Numbered from the stretch's first letter, positions 1 to 10,063 are shown. The stretch is 64,000 nt of DNA from Ilyobacter polytropus DSM 2926 (GCF_000165505.1 NC_014633.1:620001-684000), one strand, 5' to 3'. The notes: a model not told the origin generated them from the sequence alone. Numbers and translations are program-made.

Positions 1-2034
1 GTTGTGAAGTCAGGAGAAAAAATCCTTGTTCCTAGAAATGTTCACAAATCTGTAACTGCAGCTATAATCCTAAGTGGTGCAGAACCTATATATATGAATC
101 CTGAGATTGATGATGACTTAGGTATTGCACACGGTGTAAAACCAGAAACAGTTGAAAAAATGCTAAAACAACATTCTGATATAAAAGCGGTCCTTATAAT
201 AAATCCTACATACTACGGTGTAGCAACTGACATCAAGAGAATTGCTGACATCGCACACAGCTATGATATACCACTAGTTGTTGATGAGGCTCATGGTCCA
301 CATCTTCATTTTCACGAAGATCTGCCCATATCTGCGGTAGATGCAGGAGCGGATATCTGTGCACAGAGTACACATAAAATAATTGGTGCTCTCACCCAAA
401 TGTCTCTATTGCATGTAAATTCAGACAGGGTTGATCAAAACAGAGTACAACAGATACTGAGTTTACTGCACACAACTTCTCCTTCATATATATTGATGGC
501 ATCTCTTGACTGCGCCAGAAGACAGATTGCAACTGAGGGAAGAGAACTTCTCACCAAGAGTATTTCCCTTGCACATAAACTCAGAAGTGAAATCAACAAA
601 ATACCAGGAGTATCATCTTTTGGAATAGAGATAGTTGGAAGAGAGGGTATCTATGCCTTTGATCCTACAAAGTTAACAATAACAGCCAGAGACCTTGGTT
701 TAACAGGTTTTCAGCTAGAAACTCTACTTGTAAACGAATACAATATACAAGTTGAACTGTCTGATTACTATAATGTTTTAGCTATAATAACCCTAGGTGA
801 TTCTGAAGAAAGTATCGGGAAACTTAGTGATGCATTGAGAGATATAAGTGAACGATTCTTTGGTAAAGAGGAAATTCACAGAAAATCCCTAAAAATGCCT
901 GCTATTCCTGAACCTGTACTTATACCAAGAGAGGCTTTTAACAGTGTAAAGAACAAAATTCTTTTTGCTGAAAGTGAGGGAAAAATCTGCGGTGAGCTTA
1001 TAATGGCGTATCCTCCTGGAATACCTATTATCTGTCCCGGTGAAAGAATAACCTCAGACATTATAGAGCATATAAAAGAACTCAAAGACGCCGAACTTCA
1101 CATTCAGGGAATGGATGATCACGAACTTCAATACATTAATGTAATTGAGGAAGAAGATGCAGTATATATCTATACAGAAAAAATGAAAAACCAATTATTT
1201 GGTGTGCCTATGAACCTAGGGGCCAACAAAACAGGAATTGAATTTGGATTGGAAGCTCTCTGGGACAACTATCCAGATGTTTTTGATGAAATGGAAGTTA
1301 TCGAAATCGAGAGACAAAAGGAAGATTTTTCTGTTCAAAATCTTCGATATAAAAACACTATTCTTGATACTTGTGAAAGAGTTGCCCATACAGTAAATTT
1401 AGCAGTAAAAGATGGTTACAGGCCTATTACAATAGGAGGAGATCATTCTATAGCCATAGGAACTATAGCAGGAGTAGCCAAAGAAAAAAATATAGGGGTC
1501 ATTTGGATGGATGCCCACGGTGATATGAACACTCAAGAAAGCACACTTACTGGAAATATTCACGGTATGCCTCTTGCACTTTTACAGGGACTAGGGGACA
1601 AGGATCTATGCAACTGTTTTTATGACGGACCTAAAATAAAAAGTGAAAATATTGTACTATTTGGTGTAAGGGACCTTGATGAGCAAGAGAGAGAGATCAT
1701 AAATAAAAGTGGAGTAAAAGTTGTATTTTATGATGAGATAGCTCAAAGGGGAATAGATGTAGTTTTAGACGAAGTCAGAGAATACTTAGATGTAGACAAC
1801 CTACATATAAGTTTTGATATCGATGTTCTCAATCCTGAGTACGCCCCAGGTGTCAGCCTTCCTGTCAGAGGTGGTTTTGCCCCTGATGATATATTCCACA
1901 GTTTCAAATATTTATTTAAAAATTATACCATTACATCTGTGGATATTGTAGAATTCAATCCAATCTATGACAAAAACAGTAAAACAATGGAATTTGTAAA
2001 AGAGCTTACTGAGTATGTTAAGAATCCTGATTAA
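1..2034 (+). CDS. Orn/Lys/Arg decarboxylase-arginase fusion protein (5' end outside window)
   Basis: A single uninterrupted frame enters from beyond the window start, so the N-terminus is missing. The first ~295 residues are the PLP fold of group III Orn/Lys/Arg decarboxylases (SpeA/YaaO type): DEAHGPH, then the SxHK motif with the Schiff-base lysine at nt 376-378. Residues ~300-385 match the decarboxylase C-terminal domain. From about residue 395 a complete ureohydrolase follows, with Mn-binding motifs GGDHS (nt 1435-1449), DAHGD (1510-1524) and DID (1816-1824). The GNIHGMPLA segment is typical of arginase rather than agmatinase. Inferred role: arginine to ornithine plus urea, then decarboxylation to putrescine. 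If the decarboxylase prefers arginine the route would be agmatine to putrescine instead. A bidirectional terminator follows. Domain calls are firm; substrate order is inference. Confidence 0.9.
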   Translation, partial: VVKSGEKILVPRNVHKSVTAAIILSGAEPIYMNPEIDDDLGIAHGVKPETVEKMLKQHSDIKAVLIINPTYYGVATDIKRIADIAHSYDIPLVVDEAHGPHLHFHEDLPISAVDAGADICAQSTHKIIGALTQMSLLHVNSDRVDQNRVQQILSLLHTTSPSYILMASLDCARRQIATEGRELLTKSISLAHKLRSEINKIPGVSSFGIEIVGREGIYAFDPTKLTITARDLGLTGFQLETLLVNEYNIQVELSDYYNVLAIITLGDSEESIGKLSDALRDISERFFGKEEIHRKSLKMPAIPEPVLIPREAFNSVKNKILFAESEGKICGELIMAYPPGIPIICPGERITSDIIEHIKELKDAELHIQGMDDHELQYINVIEEEDAVYIYTEKMKNQLFGVPMNLGANKTGIEFGLEALWDNYPDVFDEMEVIEIERQKEDFSVQNLRYKNTILDTCERVAHTVNLAVKDGYRPITIGGDHSIAIGTIAGVAKEKNIGVIWMDAHGDMNTQESTLTGNIHGMPLALLQGLGDKDLCNCFYDGPKIKSENIVLFGVRDLDEQEREIINKSGVKVVFYDEIAQRGIDVVLDEVREYLDVDNLHISFDIDVLNPEYAPGVSLPVRGGFAPDDIFHSFKYLFKNYTITSVDIVEFNPIYDKNSKTMEFVKELTEYVKNPD

Positions 2035-2078
2035 TTTCTAATAAAACACAGAGTATTAAAAATTTAAAAAATAAAATT

Positions 2079-2135
2079 ACCCATAAATAGTAAAGTCCAA
2101 ATAACCTAACTATTTATGGGTATTCTTTGTTTTAT
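2079..2135. terminator. Bidirectional intrinsic terminator
   Basis: A perfect 12-bp inverted repeat (2079-2090 with 2110-2121, arms acccataaatag and its complement) is followed by a T-rich run. It sits between the converging fusion gene and the L,D-transpeptidase gene. Confidence 0.8.
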
Positions 2136-2152
2136 TTTCAGACTACAATAAT

Positions 2153-2812
2153 TTAGATAAACTTACTTTTCTTTGCATAATTCGAGTCATTACCATTTAC
2201 AAATAAGACACTTCCATTTTTTATGGTGTCTATAATCTCTGGTGAAAGTTCTTCAGGAAGTGCAGGGCAGCCCCAACTTCTTCCTAATCTTCCGCTAGTT
2301 TTTATAAAATCAGGGTTAGCATAGTCTGCAGCATGGATAACTATCGCTCTTTTTCTGGCATTGTCATTTATCCCCTCTTCGAGCCCTTCTAGCCTCAAAG
2401 AATAACCCTTACTTCCCACATAAGTCTCATCTGTCAGAAAAAATCCTACAGAACTTTTGTGAGAATTAACAGTATTAGAAAATTTTTCAGCAAAAATATC
2501 ACCTGTTCTTGTACCGTGAGCTACATATGTTTCATAAAGTAACTTTTTATTTTCAATATCCAATACAAAAAATCTCTGTTCAGTAGATGGTTTTGTATAA
2601 TCAATAATAGTTAAAATACTGGAATTTTTTTTCTCTTTTATTTTTTGGTATCCAGCTATAGCATTTTTAAAAATTTCAAAACTAACCTTTTCTTTTAGGT
2701 TAATTCTAGCATACAGGTCTTTTAAATCAAAGTTGTTGGGAGTAAGAGCATAAGAAGTAGAGGACATCAACAAACTTAAAAGAACTATAAACTTAATCAT
2801 TCTTTTTCTCAT
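2153..2812 (-). CDS. Exported L,D-transpeptidase-like protein (YkuD_2 family)
   Basis: A 219-residue protein with an N-terminal signal peptide (MRKRMIKF, hydrophobic core, TSYA). The C-terminal half carries VIHAADYA and GRSWGCPALP, giving the conserved His and the catalytic Cys of L,D-transpeptidase catalytic domains, here of the murein L,D-transpeptidase family related to YkuD. It should act in the periplasm on peptidoglycan stem peptides, but cross-linking, lipoprotein attachment or hydrolysis cannot be distinguished. The ATG at 2812 was chosen because an AGGAGG lies just upstream; an in-frame ATG ten codons earlier lacks this spacing. It appears monocistronic. Confidence 0.82.
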   Translation of the reverse strand: MRKRMIKFIVLLSLLMSSTSYALTPNNFDLKDLYARINLKEKVSFEIFKNAIAGYQKIKEKKNSSILTIIDYTKPSTEQRFFVLDIENKKLLYETYVAHGTRTGDIFAEKFSNTVNSHKSSVGFFLTDETYVGSKGYSLRLEGLEEGINDNARKRAIVIHAADYANPDFIKTSGRLGRSWGCPALPEELSPEIIDTIKNGSVLFVNGNDSNYAKKSKFI

Positions 2813-2941
2813 AAGTACCTCCTGATAATTGTAAATAAACATATTACAATTACATTATAGCTTTTTTTTAGAAATTCAAAAAGATTTTTTTATATTTTTT
2901 AATATCTTTTTAATTATAAGACTTAAAATATTCTTCATAAA

Positions 2942-2968
2942 AAATGCCAGCCTGTAAAGCTGACATTT
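2942..2968 (-). terminator. Terminator after the 2975-3718 gene
   Basis: Imperfect 10-bp inverted repeat (2942-2951 with 2959-2968). On the minus strand it is followed by a T-rich stretch, directly after the stop at 2975. Confidence 0.65.
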
Positions 2969-2974
2969 AACAAT

Positions 2975-3718
2975 TTATTTTTTTATTATAACTGAAGCAT
3001 TGTGATCAAATGGATTTGTTCTATAGGCAAGAGAAAATAAATAAGGATAACTTTTTCTCAGATGTTTCATATAGCTGATCCATTGATGTTTTAATTCTCC
3101 GTACACTCTATTCATATCTCCTGTAAGATGCTGATAATCTTCTTCAGGAAGTTCATGAAGAGCCCCCCTATACCTCAGCTCTTCAGCAAGGTGAAAAACA
3201 GCCCACAAAAGTTCCGTAAAACTTTCGTGTTCCAATAAGTTGGGATTCTCAAGGAGTCTCAATAGAAAAGATTTTTTATTTTCTAAGAGAGACTTTAACT
3301 TAGACCACTCAATTTCCTCTATAGCGAATTCACTTTTGTGTCCCTTTAAAAAGTCACACATATCTTGAAATTCCTTTTCGGAAGAACGGTCTGTTACACT
3401 AAATCTAGACTGAGACCCTGCTATACCCTCATCCATATTTGCTATAATACTTAAAAGTTCGGTTCCTACCTCACTGTAAAAGGTTCCTATTACCATGTTT
3501 AATTTTTCCATACGTTCCTGCTTTTCCCTGTTCTCAAGAACTTTATGTATAACCAGTGTAACCAGCAAAACCTCAATAAACATAAAAGCAATATCTTCTA
3601 TAAGGAATTCAACAATATGATGTGGATTTTTAAATAAAAAATATGCAATAAGATAGAATATTATCGACATAGATATTAGTAATATACCAGTATAAACCTT
3701 CCAATTTAATTTTTTCAT
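2975..3718 (-). CDS. Membrane protein of unknown function
   Basis: I do not recognise the family. About 247 residues: two hydrophobic segments near the N-terminus (residues ~8-27 and ~36-60), then a charged, mostly helical soluble region (HKVLENREKQERMEKL onward) with no catalytic motif I can name. The topology, two membrane helices with a large cytoplasmic helical domain, would suit a membrane-anchored regulatory or scaffold protein. The ATG at 3718 is preferred because AGGTGG lies upstream at good distance; a GTG three codons earlier overlaps this ribosome site. It has its own terminator and is divergent from the opp operon. Confidence 0.7.
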   Translation of the reverse strand: MKKLNWKVYTGILLISMSIIFYLIAYFLFKNPHHIVEFLIEDIAFMFIEVLLVTLVIHKVLENREKQERMEKLNMVIGTFYSEVGTELLSIIANMDEGIAGSQSRFSVTDRSSEKEFQDMCDFLKGHKSEFAIEEIEWSKLKSLLENKKSFLLRLLENPNLLEHESFTELLWAVFHLAEELRYRGALHELPEEDYQHLTGDMNRVYGELKHQWISYMKHLRKSYPYLFSLAYRTNPFDHNASVIIKK

Positions 3719-3727
3719 TTCCACCAC

Positions 3728-4122
3728 CTGATTTGATTTTATATGAGATCATATTCAAATAACATTTATTTTAACATATTAAAATAAAAAAATCTATCTT
3801 AAAACATGAATACTAAGTACATAACTAAGTTGACTTTTTTAAAAAATTAAAAAAATTTAAGAATCTTTCAGCAAAAAAAGCTTAATATTGCACTCATTAT
3901 AGTGAAATTTTGTACAAAACTACCTTGAAATAATGAGCATATAAATAATAAATTATATTTTATTGAAAAAAATTATTAGAATATAATGTCACTATGTCAG
4001 TTTTATGTCAATAATATTTTAGCCGGAAATATTCATAAAATGAAGACTTGTTTAAATCTTTATCTGCATATTTACGACTAAATTTATTATAAAATATATT
4101 TTTTAGAAGGGAGAGAAACAAA
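3728..4122. other. Intergenic region upstream of the opp operon
   Basis: About 395 AT-rich bases without a gene, between the divergent membrane-protein gene and oppB. It holds a TATAAT at 3982-3987 whose only candidate -35 (TTTATT, 3959-3964) is poor, an inverted repeat ctcattat/ataatgag (about 3893-3900 and 3931-3938) that could be an operator, and a doubled tatgtcagtt/tatgtcaata around 3993-4012. The oppB ribosome site, gaagggag, is at about 4106-4113. None of these elements is proven. Confidence 0.4.
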
Positions 4123-5043
4123 TTGGGTAGATTTATAGTAAAGCGTATGATACAAATGTTTATTACACTGTATCTTGTAGTTACTGCTACTTTCTTTTTG
4201 ATGCATGCTATACCCGGAGGACCTTTTACTAGAGAAAAGCCTCTGCCGCCTGCAGTTATAGAGGCACTTGAAGCAAAATTCAAATTAGACCAGCCTTTAC
4301 ACGTACAGTATTTTGATTATGTTAAAGGGGTTTTTACTTTTGATTTTGGACCCTCATTCCAAAAGGTAGGGGTAGATGTGACAGATATGATTATGAAAGG
4401 ACTTCCAGCCTCAGCAAAAATTGGAATGATGGCAGTATTGGTGGTTCTTCTCATCGGTATTCCACTGGGTATTATATCTGCATTAAAGCAAAACAAGTGG
4501 GAAGACTATGTGGTGACTATACTAGCCACAATAGGTGTAACGATTCCTAGTTTTGTAATGGCTACACTAATAATATATGTCTTCAGTGCAAAACTTCAGG
4601 TCCTTCCGTCCTTTGGACTTAAGACCTGGAAACACTTTATAGGGCCTGTTATCGCACTAAGCGGATTTTCCCTTGCTTTTGTAGCGAGACTAACACGTTC
4701 TAGTATGCTAGAGGTTCTGCAGCAGGATTATATAAGGACAGCAAGGGCTAAAGGATTGTCTGAATTTGTAGTAATCGGAAAACATGCACTTAAAAATGCT
4801 CTTATTCCAGTTATCACTTATGTAGGTCCTATGATCGCTAGTATCCTAACCGGATCATTTGTAATCGAGAAAATTTTTGCCATACCGGGTATGGGAAAAT
4901 ATTTCGTAGAAAGCGTAGGTAATAGAGATTACACAGTCATTATCGGTGTTACTGTTTTCTATGCTGCTTTCTATATTATTATGGTCTTTATAGTGGATGT
5001 AATCTACGGTATTATAGATCCGAGAATAAAGCTGCATGATTAG
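4123..5043 (+). CDS. oppB: Peptide ABC transporter permease OppB/DppB
   Basis: A 306-residue inner-membrane permease and first gene of a five-gene oligopeptide importer operon. The N-terminus matches the OppB family (RFIVKRMIQMFITL, then PGGPFTREKPLP), with about six membrane segments. The ABC coupling loop is clear near residues 200-225 (DYIRTARAKGLSEFVVIGKHALKNA, read across nt 4728-4800). The start is TTG, supported by gaagggag upstream and by family alignment. It ends 14 nt before oppC. With OppC it forms the channel for peptides delivered by OppA. Confidence 0.93.
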   Translation: MGRFIVKRMIQMFITLYLVVTATFFLMHAIPGGPFTREKPLPPAVIEALEAKFKLDQPLHVQYFDYVKGVFTFDFGPSFQKVGVDVTDMIMKGLPASAKIGMMAVLVVLLIGIPLGIISALKQNKWEDYVVTILATIGVTIPSFVMATLIIYVFSAKLQVLPSFGLKTWKHFIGPVIALSGFSLAFVARLTRSSMLEVLQQDYIRTARAKGLSEFVVIGKHALKNALIPVITYVGPMIASILTGSFVIEKIFAIPGMGKYFVESVGNRDYTVIIGVTVFYAAFYIIMVFIVDVIYGIIDPRIKLHD

Positions 5044-5057
5044 GAGGGAGTCACTTA

Positions 5058-6233
5058 ATGGATAAAAGATGGGAAAGGGTCCCTAAAGAGGCCCTTGAAA
5101 AAGAAAAAGTAGTCAGACCCAGTCTTACTTACTGGCAGGATGCCTGGAGAAGACTAAAACAAAACAAACTTTCTATGATTGGTCTAGTTACAATAGTCTT
5201 ATTGTTTATTTTAGCTATCTTTGGACCAATAATTTCAAAATTCAGTTATGAGGATCAGAATCTAAATCTTGGAAACATACCTCCTAGATTTGAAATTTAC
5301 AAAGTTGACGCCGATAATTTTGTTTATGTCCATTCAGAATACAAGCTTATCTCAGTTTCTGAAAAGGGAGAATTGTTTGATATGATTCTTCCGTCAAAAG
5401 AAGATATTCCAAATTTGAAAAAAGAATATGAAATCGACGGAAATAAAGTTGTTTTGGATTTTAAGAATGCCAGAAACGCGAAAAAAAATCCAAATATTAA
5501 AAAATTTCAAATATTTGTAAATGATTCTGAAATACAGCCGCTGAAGAAAGTCTTTAATAAGACCTATTATTTCGGAAGTGATTCCTTTGGAAGAGATCTT
5601 TTTATAAGAGTTCTTTACGGAGCTAGAATCTCTCTTACAGTTGCTGTTATGGCTACACTGGTAAACTTTTTTGTAGGTATACTCTATGGTGGTATTTCAG
5701 GATATGTCGGAGGAAGAATAGATTCATTCATGATGAGATTTATAGACTTGATAAGTACTATACCTCTTCTTCTTTATGTAATTCTTCTGATGGTAATAAT
5801 AGCGCCGGGTCTCAAAACTATTATTTTGGCCATGGGTATCACTTATTGGGTAAATATGGCAAGAATAGTAAGAGGACAAGCACTTTCTATCAAGGGACAC
5901 GAGTATGTTCTTGCAGCTAGGACTTTAGGGGCTAGTAATACGAGAATATTAGTAAGGCATATTATTCCAAATGCCATGGGACCTATTATTGTTTCACTGA
6001 CAATGATGATCCCTAGCGCAATTTTTACGGAATCATTCCTTAGTTTTATCGGTCTTGGAGTATCAGCTCCTCAAGCTTCTTGGGGAACTCTTGCAAGTGA
6101 TGCCTTAGGTGGATTAAGGTCATATCCTTATCAACTTATATTTCCTTCCTTGGCAATTAGTATAACTATGCTTGCATTCAATTTTCTAGGAGACGGACTG
6201 CGTGATGCACTAGATCCTAGATTACGTAAATAA
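5058..6233 (+). CDS. oppC: Peptide ABC transporter permease OppC/DppC with enlarged periplasmic loop
   Basis: A 391-residue permease partner of OppB. The N-terminal OppC_N segment holds TM1 (residues ~40-58). The conserved FGSDSFGRDLFIRVLYGARISL region and TMs 2-6 follow, with the EAA-type coupling loop around residues 275-300 (GHEYVLAARTLGASNTRILV). OppC proteins are usually near 300 residues. Here roughly 90 extra residues, charged and partly beta-like, lie between TM1 and the FGSDSFGRD motif and should face the periplasm. An AGGAGGG precedes the ATG. The gene is in an operon with oppB and oppD. Confidence 0.92.
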   Translation: MDKRWERVPKEALEKEKVVRPSLTYWQDAWRRLKQNKLSMIGLVTIVLLFILAIFGPIISKFSYEDQNLNLGNIPPRFEIYKVDADNFVYVHSEYKLISVSEKGELFDMILPSKEDIPNLKKEYEIDGNKVVLDFKNARNAKKNPNIKKFQIFVNDSEIQPLKKVFNKTYYFGSDSFGRDLFIRVLYGARISLTVAVMATLVNFFVGILYGGISGYVGGRIDSFMMRFIDLISTIPLLLYVILLMVIIAPGLKTIILAMGITYWVNMARIVRGQALSIKGHEYVLAARTLGASNTRILVRHIIPNAMGPIIVSLTMMIPSAIFTESFLSFIGLGVSAPQASWGTLASDALGGLRSYPYQLIFPSLAISITMLAFNFLGDGLRDALDPRLRK

Positions 6234-6250
6234 TAAAGGGGTGTTTTGAT

Positions 6251-7264
6251 TTGTCGGATAAATTATTAGAGTTGAAAAATGTAAAAACCTCTTTTTACAC
6301 TCACCTCGGAGAAGTTCAGGCTGTGAGAGGGGTGAGTTATCATCTTGAAAGAGGTGAGGCTCTCGGTATAGTAGGAGAGTCTGGCAGTGGTAAAAGTGTG
6401 ACTTCCATGTCAGTAATGGGATTACTTCAGCACCCTGGAAAGGTAAAAGAAGGAGAAATTTTATTTAAGGGTGAGAATCTCTTGAAGAAAAACAGTAAAG
6501 AGATGATGAATATAAGAGGTAATGAGATTGCCATGATATTTCAGGATCCTATGACTTCACTAAACCCTGTTTATACTGTTGGTGATCAGATTATGGAAGC
6601 CATAAAAATTCACCAAAAAGTTTCAAAAGATGAGGCAAGAAAAAAAGCCATAGAAATGCTTACACTTGTTGGAATTCCGTCTCCTGAGACAAGAATAGAC
6701 AACTATCCACACGAATTCAGTGGTGGTATGAGACAAAGAGCGATGATTGCCATAGCTTTATCTTGTAAACCGGATCTTCTTATAGCAGATGAACCGACTA
6801 CTGCTCTTGATGTTACAATACAAGCTCAGATATTAAAACTAATGAAAGATCTGAAAGAAAAAATAAATACATCCATTATACTTATTACTCACGATCTTGG
6901 TGTAGTTGCTGACGTATGTTCTAGAGTTATAGTTATGTATGGCGGATTAATCATGGAGGAAGGTACTACTGAAGAGATTTTTTACAGACCAAAGCACCCC
7001 TATACAATGGGGCTCCTAAAATCCATCCCAAAACTAGTAGAGGAAGAGAGACTCATCCCAATAGACGGGACGCCTCCTGACCTTTTAAAACCACCAGTGG
7101 GCTGCCCTTTCGCAGCTAGATGTGACTATGCCATGAATATCTGCTTAGAAGAAAAACCAGATTACTATTCTTCTAGTCCCAATCACAGGGCTATGTGCTG
7201 GCTTCTCGATGAAAATGCGCCTCATGTAGAAGTAGATACCGGTGTCAGAAGGGGGGCTAAATAA
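6251..7264 (+). CDS. oppD: Peptide ABC transporter ATP-binding protein OppD
   Basis: A 337-residue ATPase. Walker A GESGSGKS (~residues 42-49), Q-loop [12 protein letters not shown], signature FSGGMRQR, Walker [13 protein letters not shown] and H-loop LITHDLG are intact. The C-terminal oligopeptide-transporter extension has the cysteine cluster region ([15 protein letters not shown]) that binds a cluster or metal in many OppD/DppD proteins. The start is TTG, placed by the family N-terminus ([11 protein letters not shown]). The stop codon abuts the start of oppF. It powers peptide uptake with OppF. Confidence 0.94.
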   Translation: MSDKLLELKNVKTSFYTHLGEVQAVRGVSYHLERGEALGIVGESGSGKSVTSMSVMGLLQHPGKVKEGEILFKGENLLKKNSKEMMNIRGNEIAMIFQDPMTSLNPVYTVGDQIMEAIKIHQKVSKDEARKKAIEMLTLVGIPSPETRIDNYPHEFSGGMRQRAMIAIALSCKPDLLIADEPTTALDVTIQAQILKLMKDLKEKINTSIILITHDLGVVADVCSRVIVMYGGLIMEEGTTEEIFYRPKHPYTMGLLKSIPKLVEEERLIPIDGTPPDLLKPPVGCPFAARCDYAMNICLEEKPDYYSSSPNHRAMCWLLDENAPHVEVDTGVRRGAK

Positions 7265-8272
7265 GTGTCTGATATAAAAAAGGAAGATATACTTTTAGAG
7301 GTAAAAAACTTAAAGAAATATTTTGAATCTAAAAAAGGTTTTTTTGGAAAAAAAACCCAATATGTAAAAGCAGTAGACGATGTTAGCTTTTATATAAAAA
7401 AAGGTGAAACCTTTGGATTGGTAGGAGAATCCGGATGTGGTAAATCAACTACAGGACGGACTCTTATAAGGCTCTATGATGTCACCGCTGGAAATATAAT
7501 TTTTGACGGACAGGACATCAGTAACTTAAAAGAAAGAGACTTGATTCCATTTAGAAAAAAAATTCAAATGATATTCCAAGATCCATATGCTTCACTTAAT
7601 ACAAGAATGACTGTAGCAGATATTGTAGGTGAGCCTTTAGATATTCACGGTATTGCCAAAGGACAAGATAGACAAAACAGAATATATGAACTACTGGAAA
7701 AAGTCGGTCTAAGCAAAGACCATGCAAGCAGATATCCTCATGAATTCAGTGGTGGTCAAAGACAGAGAATCGGTATAGCCAGAGCTCTCGCAGTAGATCC
7801 AGAGTTTATCATCTGTGACGAACCTATCTCTGCTTTAGATGTATCCATTCAGGCACAGGTTGTTAATATGCTTGAAGATCTGCAGAAGGAATTGGGGCTT
7901 ACTTATCTTTTCATAGCCCATGACCTTTCTATGGTAAAGCATATATCTGACAGAATAGGGGTAATGTATCTTGGTAAAATGGTTGAAGTGGCAGAAAGTG
8001 ATGAACTGTATGAAAAACCTGCTCACCCCTATACCCAGGCACTCCTGTCTTCTATACCTATACCAGACCCTGAGCTCAATGCCCAGATGGAAAGAGAGAT
8101 TCTAGAGGGAGATGTCCCAAGTCCTCTTAATCCACCTAGCGGATGTAGATTCAGAACAAGGTGCAAATATGCCAAAGAAATTTGCTCACAACAAGAGCCG
8201 ATCTTACAAGAAGTTGCTCCTGGACATATGGCTGCCTGTCATTTTTCAAAGGACTTCTACAATAATAAATAA
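7265..8272 (+). CDS. oppF: Peptide ABC transporter ATP-binding protein OppF
   Basis: A 335-residue ATPase paired with OppD. Walker [11 protein letters not shown]-loop [11 protein letters not shown], signature FSGGQRQR, Walker [13 protein letters not shown] and H-loop FIAHDLS are all present, plus the C-terminal extension [14 protein letters not shown]. It starts at a GTG immediately after the oppD stop, which suggests translational coupling; the ribosome site lies in the oppD tail (agaaggggggc). Forms the heterodimeric ATPase of the importer. Confidence 0.94.
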   Translation: MSDIKKEDILLEVKNLKKYFESKKGFFGKKTQYVKAVDDVSFYIKKGETFGLVGESGCGKSTTGRTLIRLYDVTAGNIIFDGQDISNLKERDLIPFRKKIQMIFQDPYASLNTRMTVADIVGEPLDIHGIAKGQDRQNRIYELLEKVGLSKDHASRYPHEFSGGQRQRIGIARALAVDPEFIICDEPISALDVSIQAQVVNMLEDLQKELGLTYLFIAHDLSMVKHISDRIGVMYLGKMVEVAESDELYEKPAHPYTQALLSSIPIPDPELNAQMEREILEGDVPSPLNPPSGCRFRTRCKYAKEICSQQEPILQEVAPGHMAACHFSKDFYNNK

Positions 8273-8311
8273 TTTGATCTTAAACAAATATATATAAAGG
8301 GAGGAAACACA

Positions 8312-9964
8312 TTGAAGAAAAGATTTATGATGTTAGGAATTCTAATCTTATCACTTCTCATGGTAGCATGCGGTGGTAAAAAAGAAGCGTCAACAGGAAA
8401 AGATACAGAGCAAGTGCTTGTATTCAACCTTGGAGCTGAACCAAAAACTGTAGATCCACAGCTAAACTCAGCAACTGACGGAGGTATCGTTATCAACAAT
8501 ACTTTCGAAGGTCTTATGAGAATGAATAATGAAGGGATGCCAGTTCCTGCAACTGCAGAGTCATACGAGGTATCTGAAGACGGTAAAGTATATACATTCC
8601 ATATCAGAGAAGGGGCCAAATGGTCTGACGGTCAGCCTGTAAAGGCAGGAGACTTTGAGTATGCATGGAAGAGAGCCCTTGACCCTGCAGTTGCCTCAGA
8701 ATATTCTTTCCAACTTTACTATATTCAAGGTGCTCAAGAATACTTTGAAGGAAATGCTTCTGCAGATGATGTAGCAGTAAAATCAATCGACGATAAGACT
8801 TTAGAAGTTACACTTGTTGGTCCTACTCCATATTTCCTTGCTCTTACTACATTCTACACTTACATGCCTGTAAGAGAAGACGTAGTTACCCAGAAACCTG
8901 AAGGATGGGCAAAAGATACAACTATCGCTGTTTCAAACGGACCTTTTGTAATTAGCGAGTACAGCCCTTCTGATAAGATAATTCTTCTTCCTAATGAAAA
9001 CTACTGGAACAGAGAAAATGTAAAATTAGATAAAATAATTTTCGAAGAGATAGTCGACAATACTACAGCTCTTACCGCCTATGAAAATGGAGAACTTGAC
9101 ATCCTTAGAGATGGAGAAGTGCCACAGCAGGATATACCTAGACTTCAGCTTGAAGACCCTACTTTCTCTATAGCTCCATTCTTGGGAACTTATTACTATA
9201 TTTTCAACGTAGACAAGGAACCAACTGATGACGTAAATGTAAGAAAAGCCCTTACATACGCTATCGACAGAAAGGCAATCACAGAACAAGTAGCAAAAGG
9301 CGGACAGCTTCCTGCTACAGGATTCGTTCCAAATGGTCTTTTTGATTCAGAAGGAAGAGACTTCAGAGCTACTGCTGGAGATTTTGATATCAGTGTAACT
9401 GCAGATATCGAAAAAGCTAAAGAATATCTTGCTAAAGCCGGATACCCTAACGGAGAAGGATTCCCTAAACTTACTGTAGTTTACAATACTTCTGAGGGAC
9501 ACAAGGCAATAGCTGAAGCTGTACAGGAGATGTGGAAGAAAAACCTTGGAATAGACGTAGAGCTTATGAACCAAGAGTGGGCTGTATTCCAAGACACTAG
9601 ACACGTTGGTAACTTTGAGATTGCAAGAGCAGGATGGATAGGAGATTATGCTGACCCTATGACATTCCTTGATCTATGGACATCTTATTCTGGAAACAAC
9701 GATGCACAGTGGAAATGGACAACTAACGAAAAGAAATTTGCTTCTAATAAAAAATATGATGCACTTATCGAAAAGTCAAAAGTTACTCAGGGAACTGAAA
9801 GAGATGCTCTTCTTTATGAAGCAGAAAAAATTCTTATGGACGAGATGATAACTATGCCTATCTACTACTATACTGGACCTATGATGGTGCAAGAATATGT
9901 TAAAGGATGGGAAAGAGACATCTTAGGAACTTGGTATTTCGGAAATGCAGAAATGGTAAAATAA
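8312..9964 (+). CDS. oppA: Oligopeptide-binding lipoprotein OppA
   Basis: A 550-residue solute-binding protein of family 5. It has a lipoprotein signal peptide with lipobox LMVAC (Cys20) and characteristic segments LGAEPKTVDPQL near the mature N-terminus and WSDGQPVKAGDFEYAWKR. It should be lipid-anchored and present peptides to OppBC. The start is TTG behind ggaggaaaca. It is last in the operon, following oppF by 39 nt, and is closed by a strong hairpin. The synonymous codon choice is somewhat richer in C-ending codons than the other genes in the window, consistent with high expression (inference). Confidence 0.94.
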   Translation: MKKRFMMLGILILSLLMVACGGKKEASTGKDTEQVLVFNLGAEPKTVDPQLNSATDGGIVINNTFEGLMRMNNEGMPVPATAESYEVSEDGKVYTFHIREGAKWSDGQPVKAGDFEYAWKRALDPAVASEYSFQLYYIQGAQEYFEGNASADDVAVKSIDDKTLEVTLVGPTPYFLALTTFYTYMPVREDVVTQKPEGWAKDTTIAVSNGPFVISEYSPSDKIILLPNENYWNRENVKLDKIIFEEIVDNTTALTAYENGELDILRDGEVPQQDIPRLQLEDPTFSIAPFLGTYYYIFNVDKEPTDDVNVRKALTYAIDRKAITEQVAKGGQLPATGFVPNGLFDSEGRDFRATAGDFDISVTADIEKAKEYLAKAGYPNGEGFPKLTVVYNTSEGHKAIAEAVQEMWKKNLGIDVELMNQEWAVFQDTRHVGNFEIARAGWIGDYADPMTFLDLWTSYSGNNDAQWKWTTNEKKFASNKKYDALIEKSKVTQGTERDALLYEAEKILMDEMITMPIYYYTGPMMVQEYVKGWERDILGTWYFGNAEMVK

Positions 9965-9981
9965 TTCAATGATTTTATTTT

Positions 9982-10010
9982 AAAGTAAGGCTTCGGCCTT
10001 ACTTTTTTTT
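9982..10010 (+). terminator. Terminator of the opp operon
   Basis: Hairpin aaagtaaggc-ttcg-gccttacttt with a stable tetraloop, followed by a T run. It lies directly downstream of oppA. Confidence 0.92.
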
Positions 10011-10063
10011 ATTATTAAAAAAATATATGTTATAATTGATTATGTATTTTGTTATATATATTG

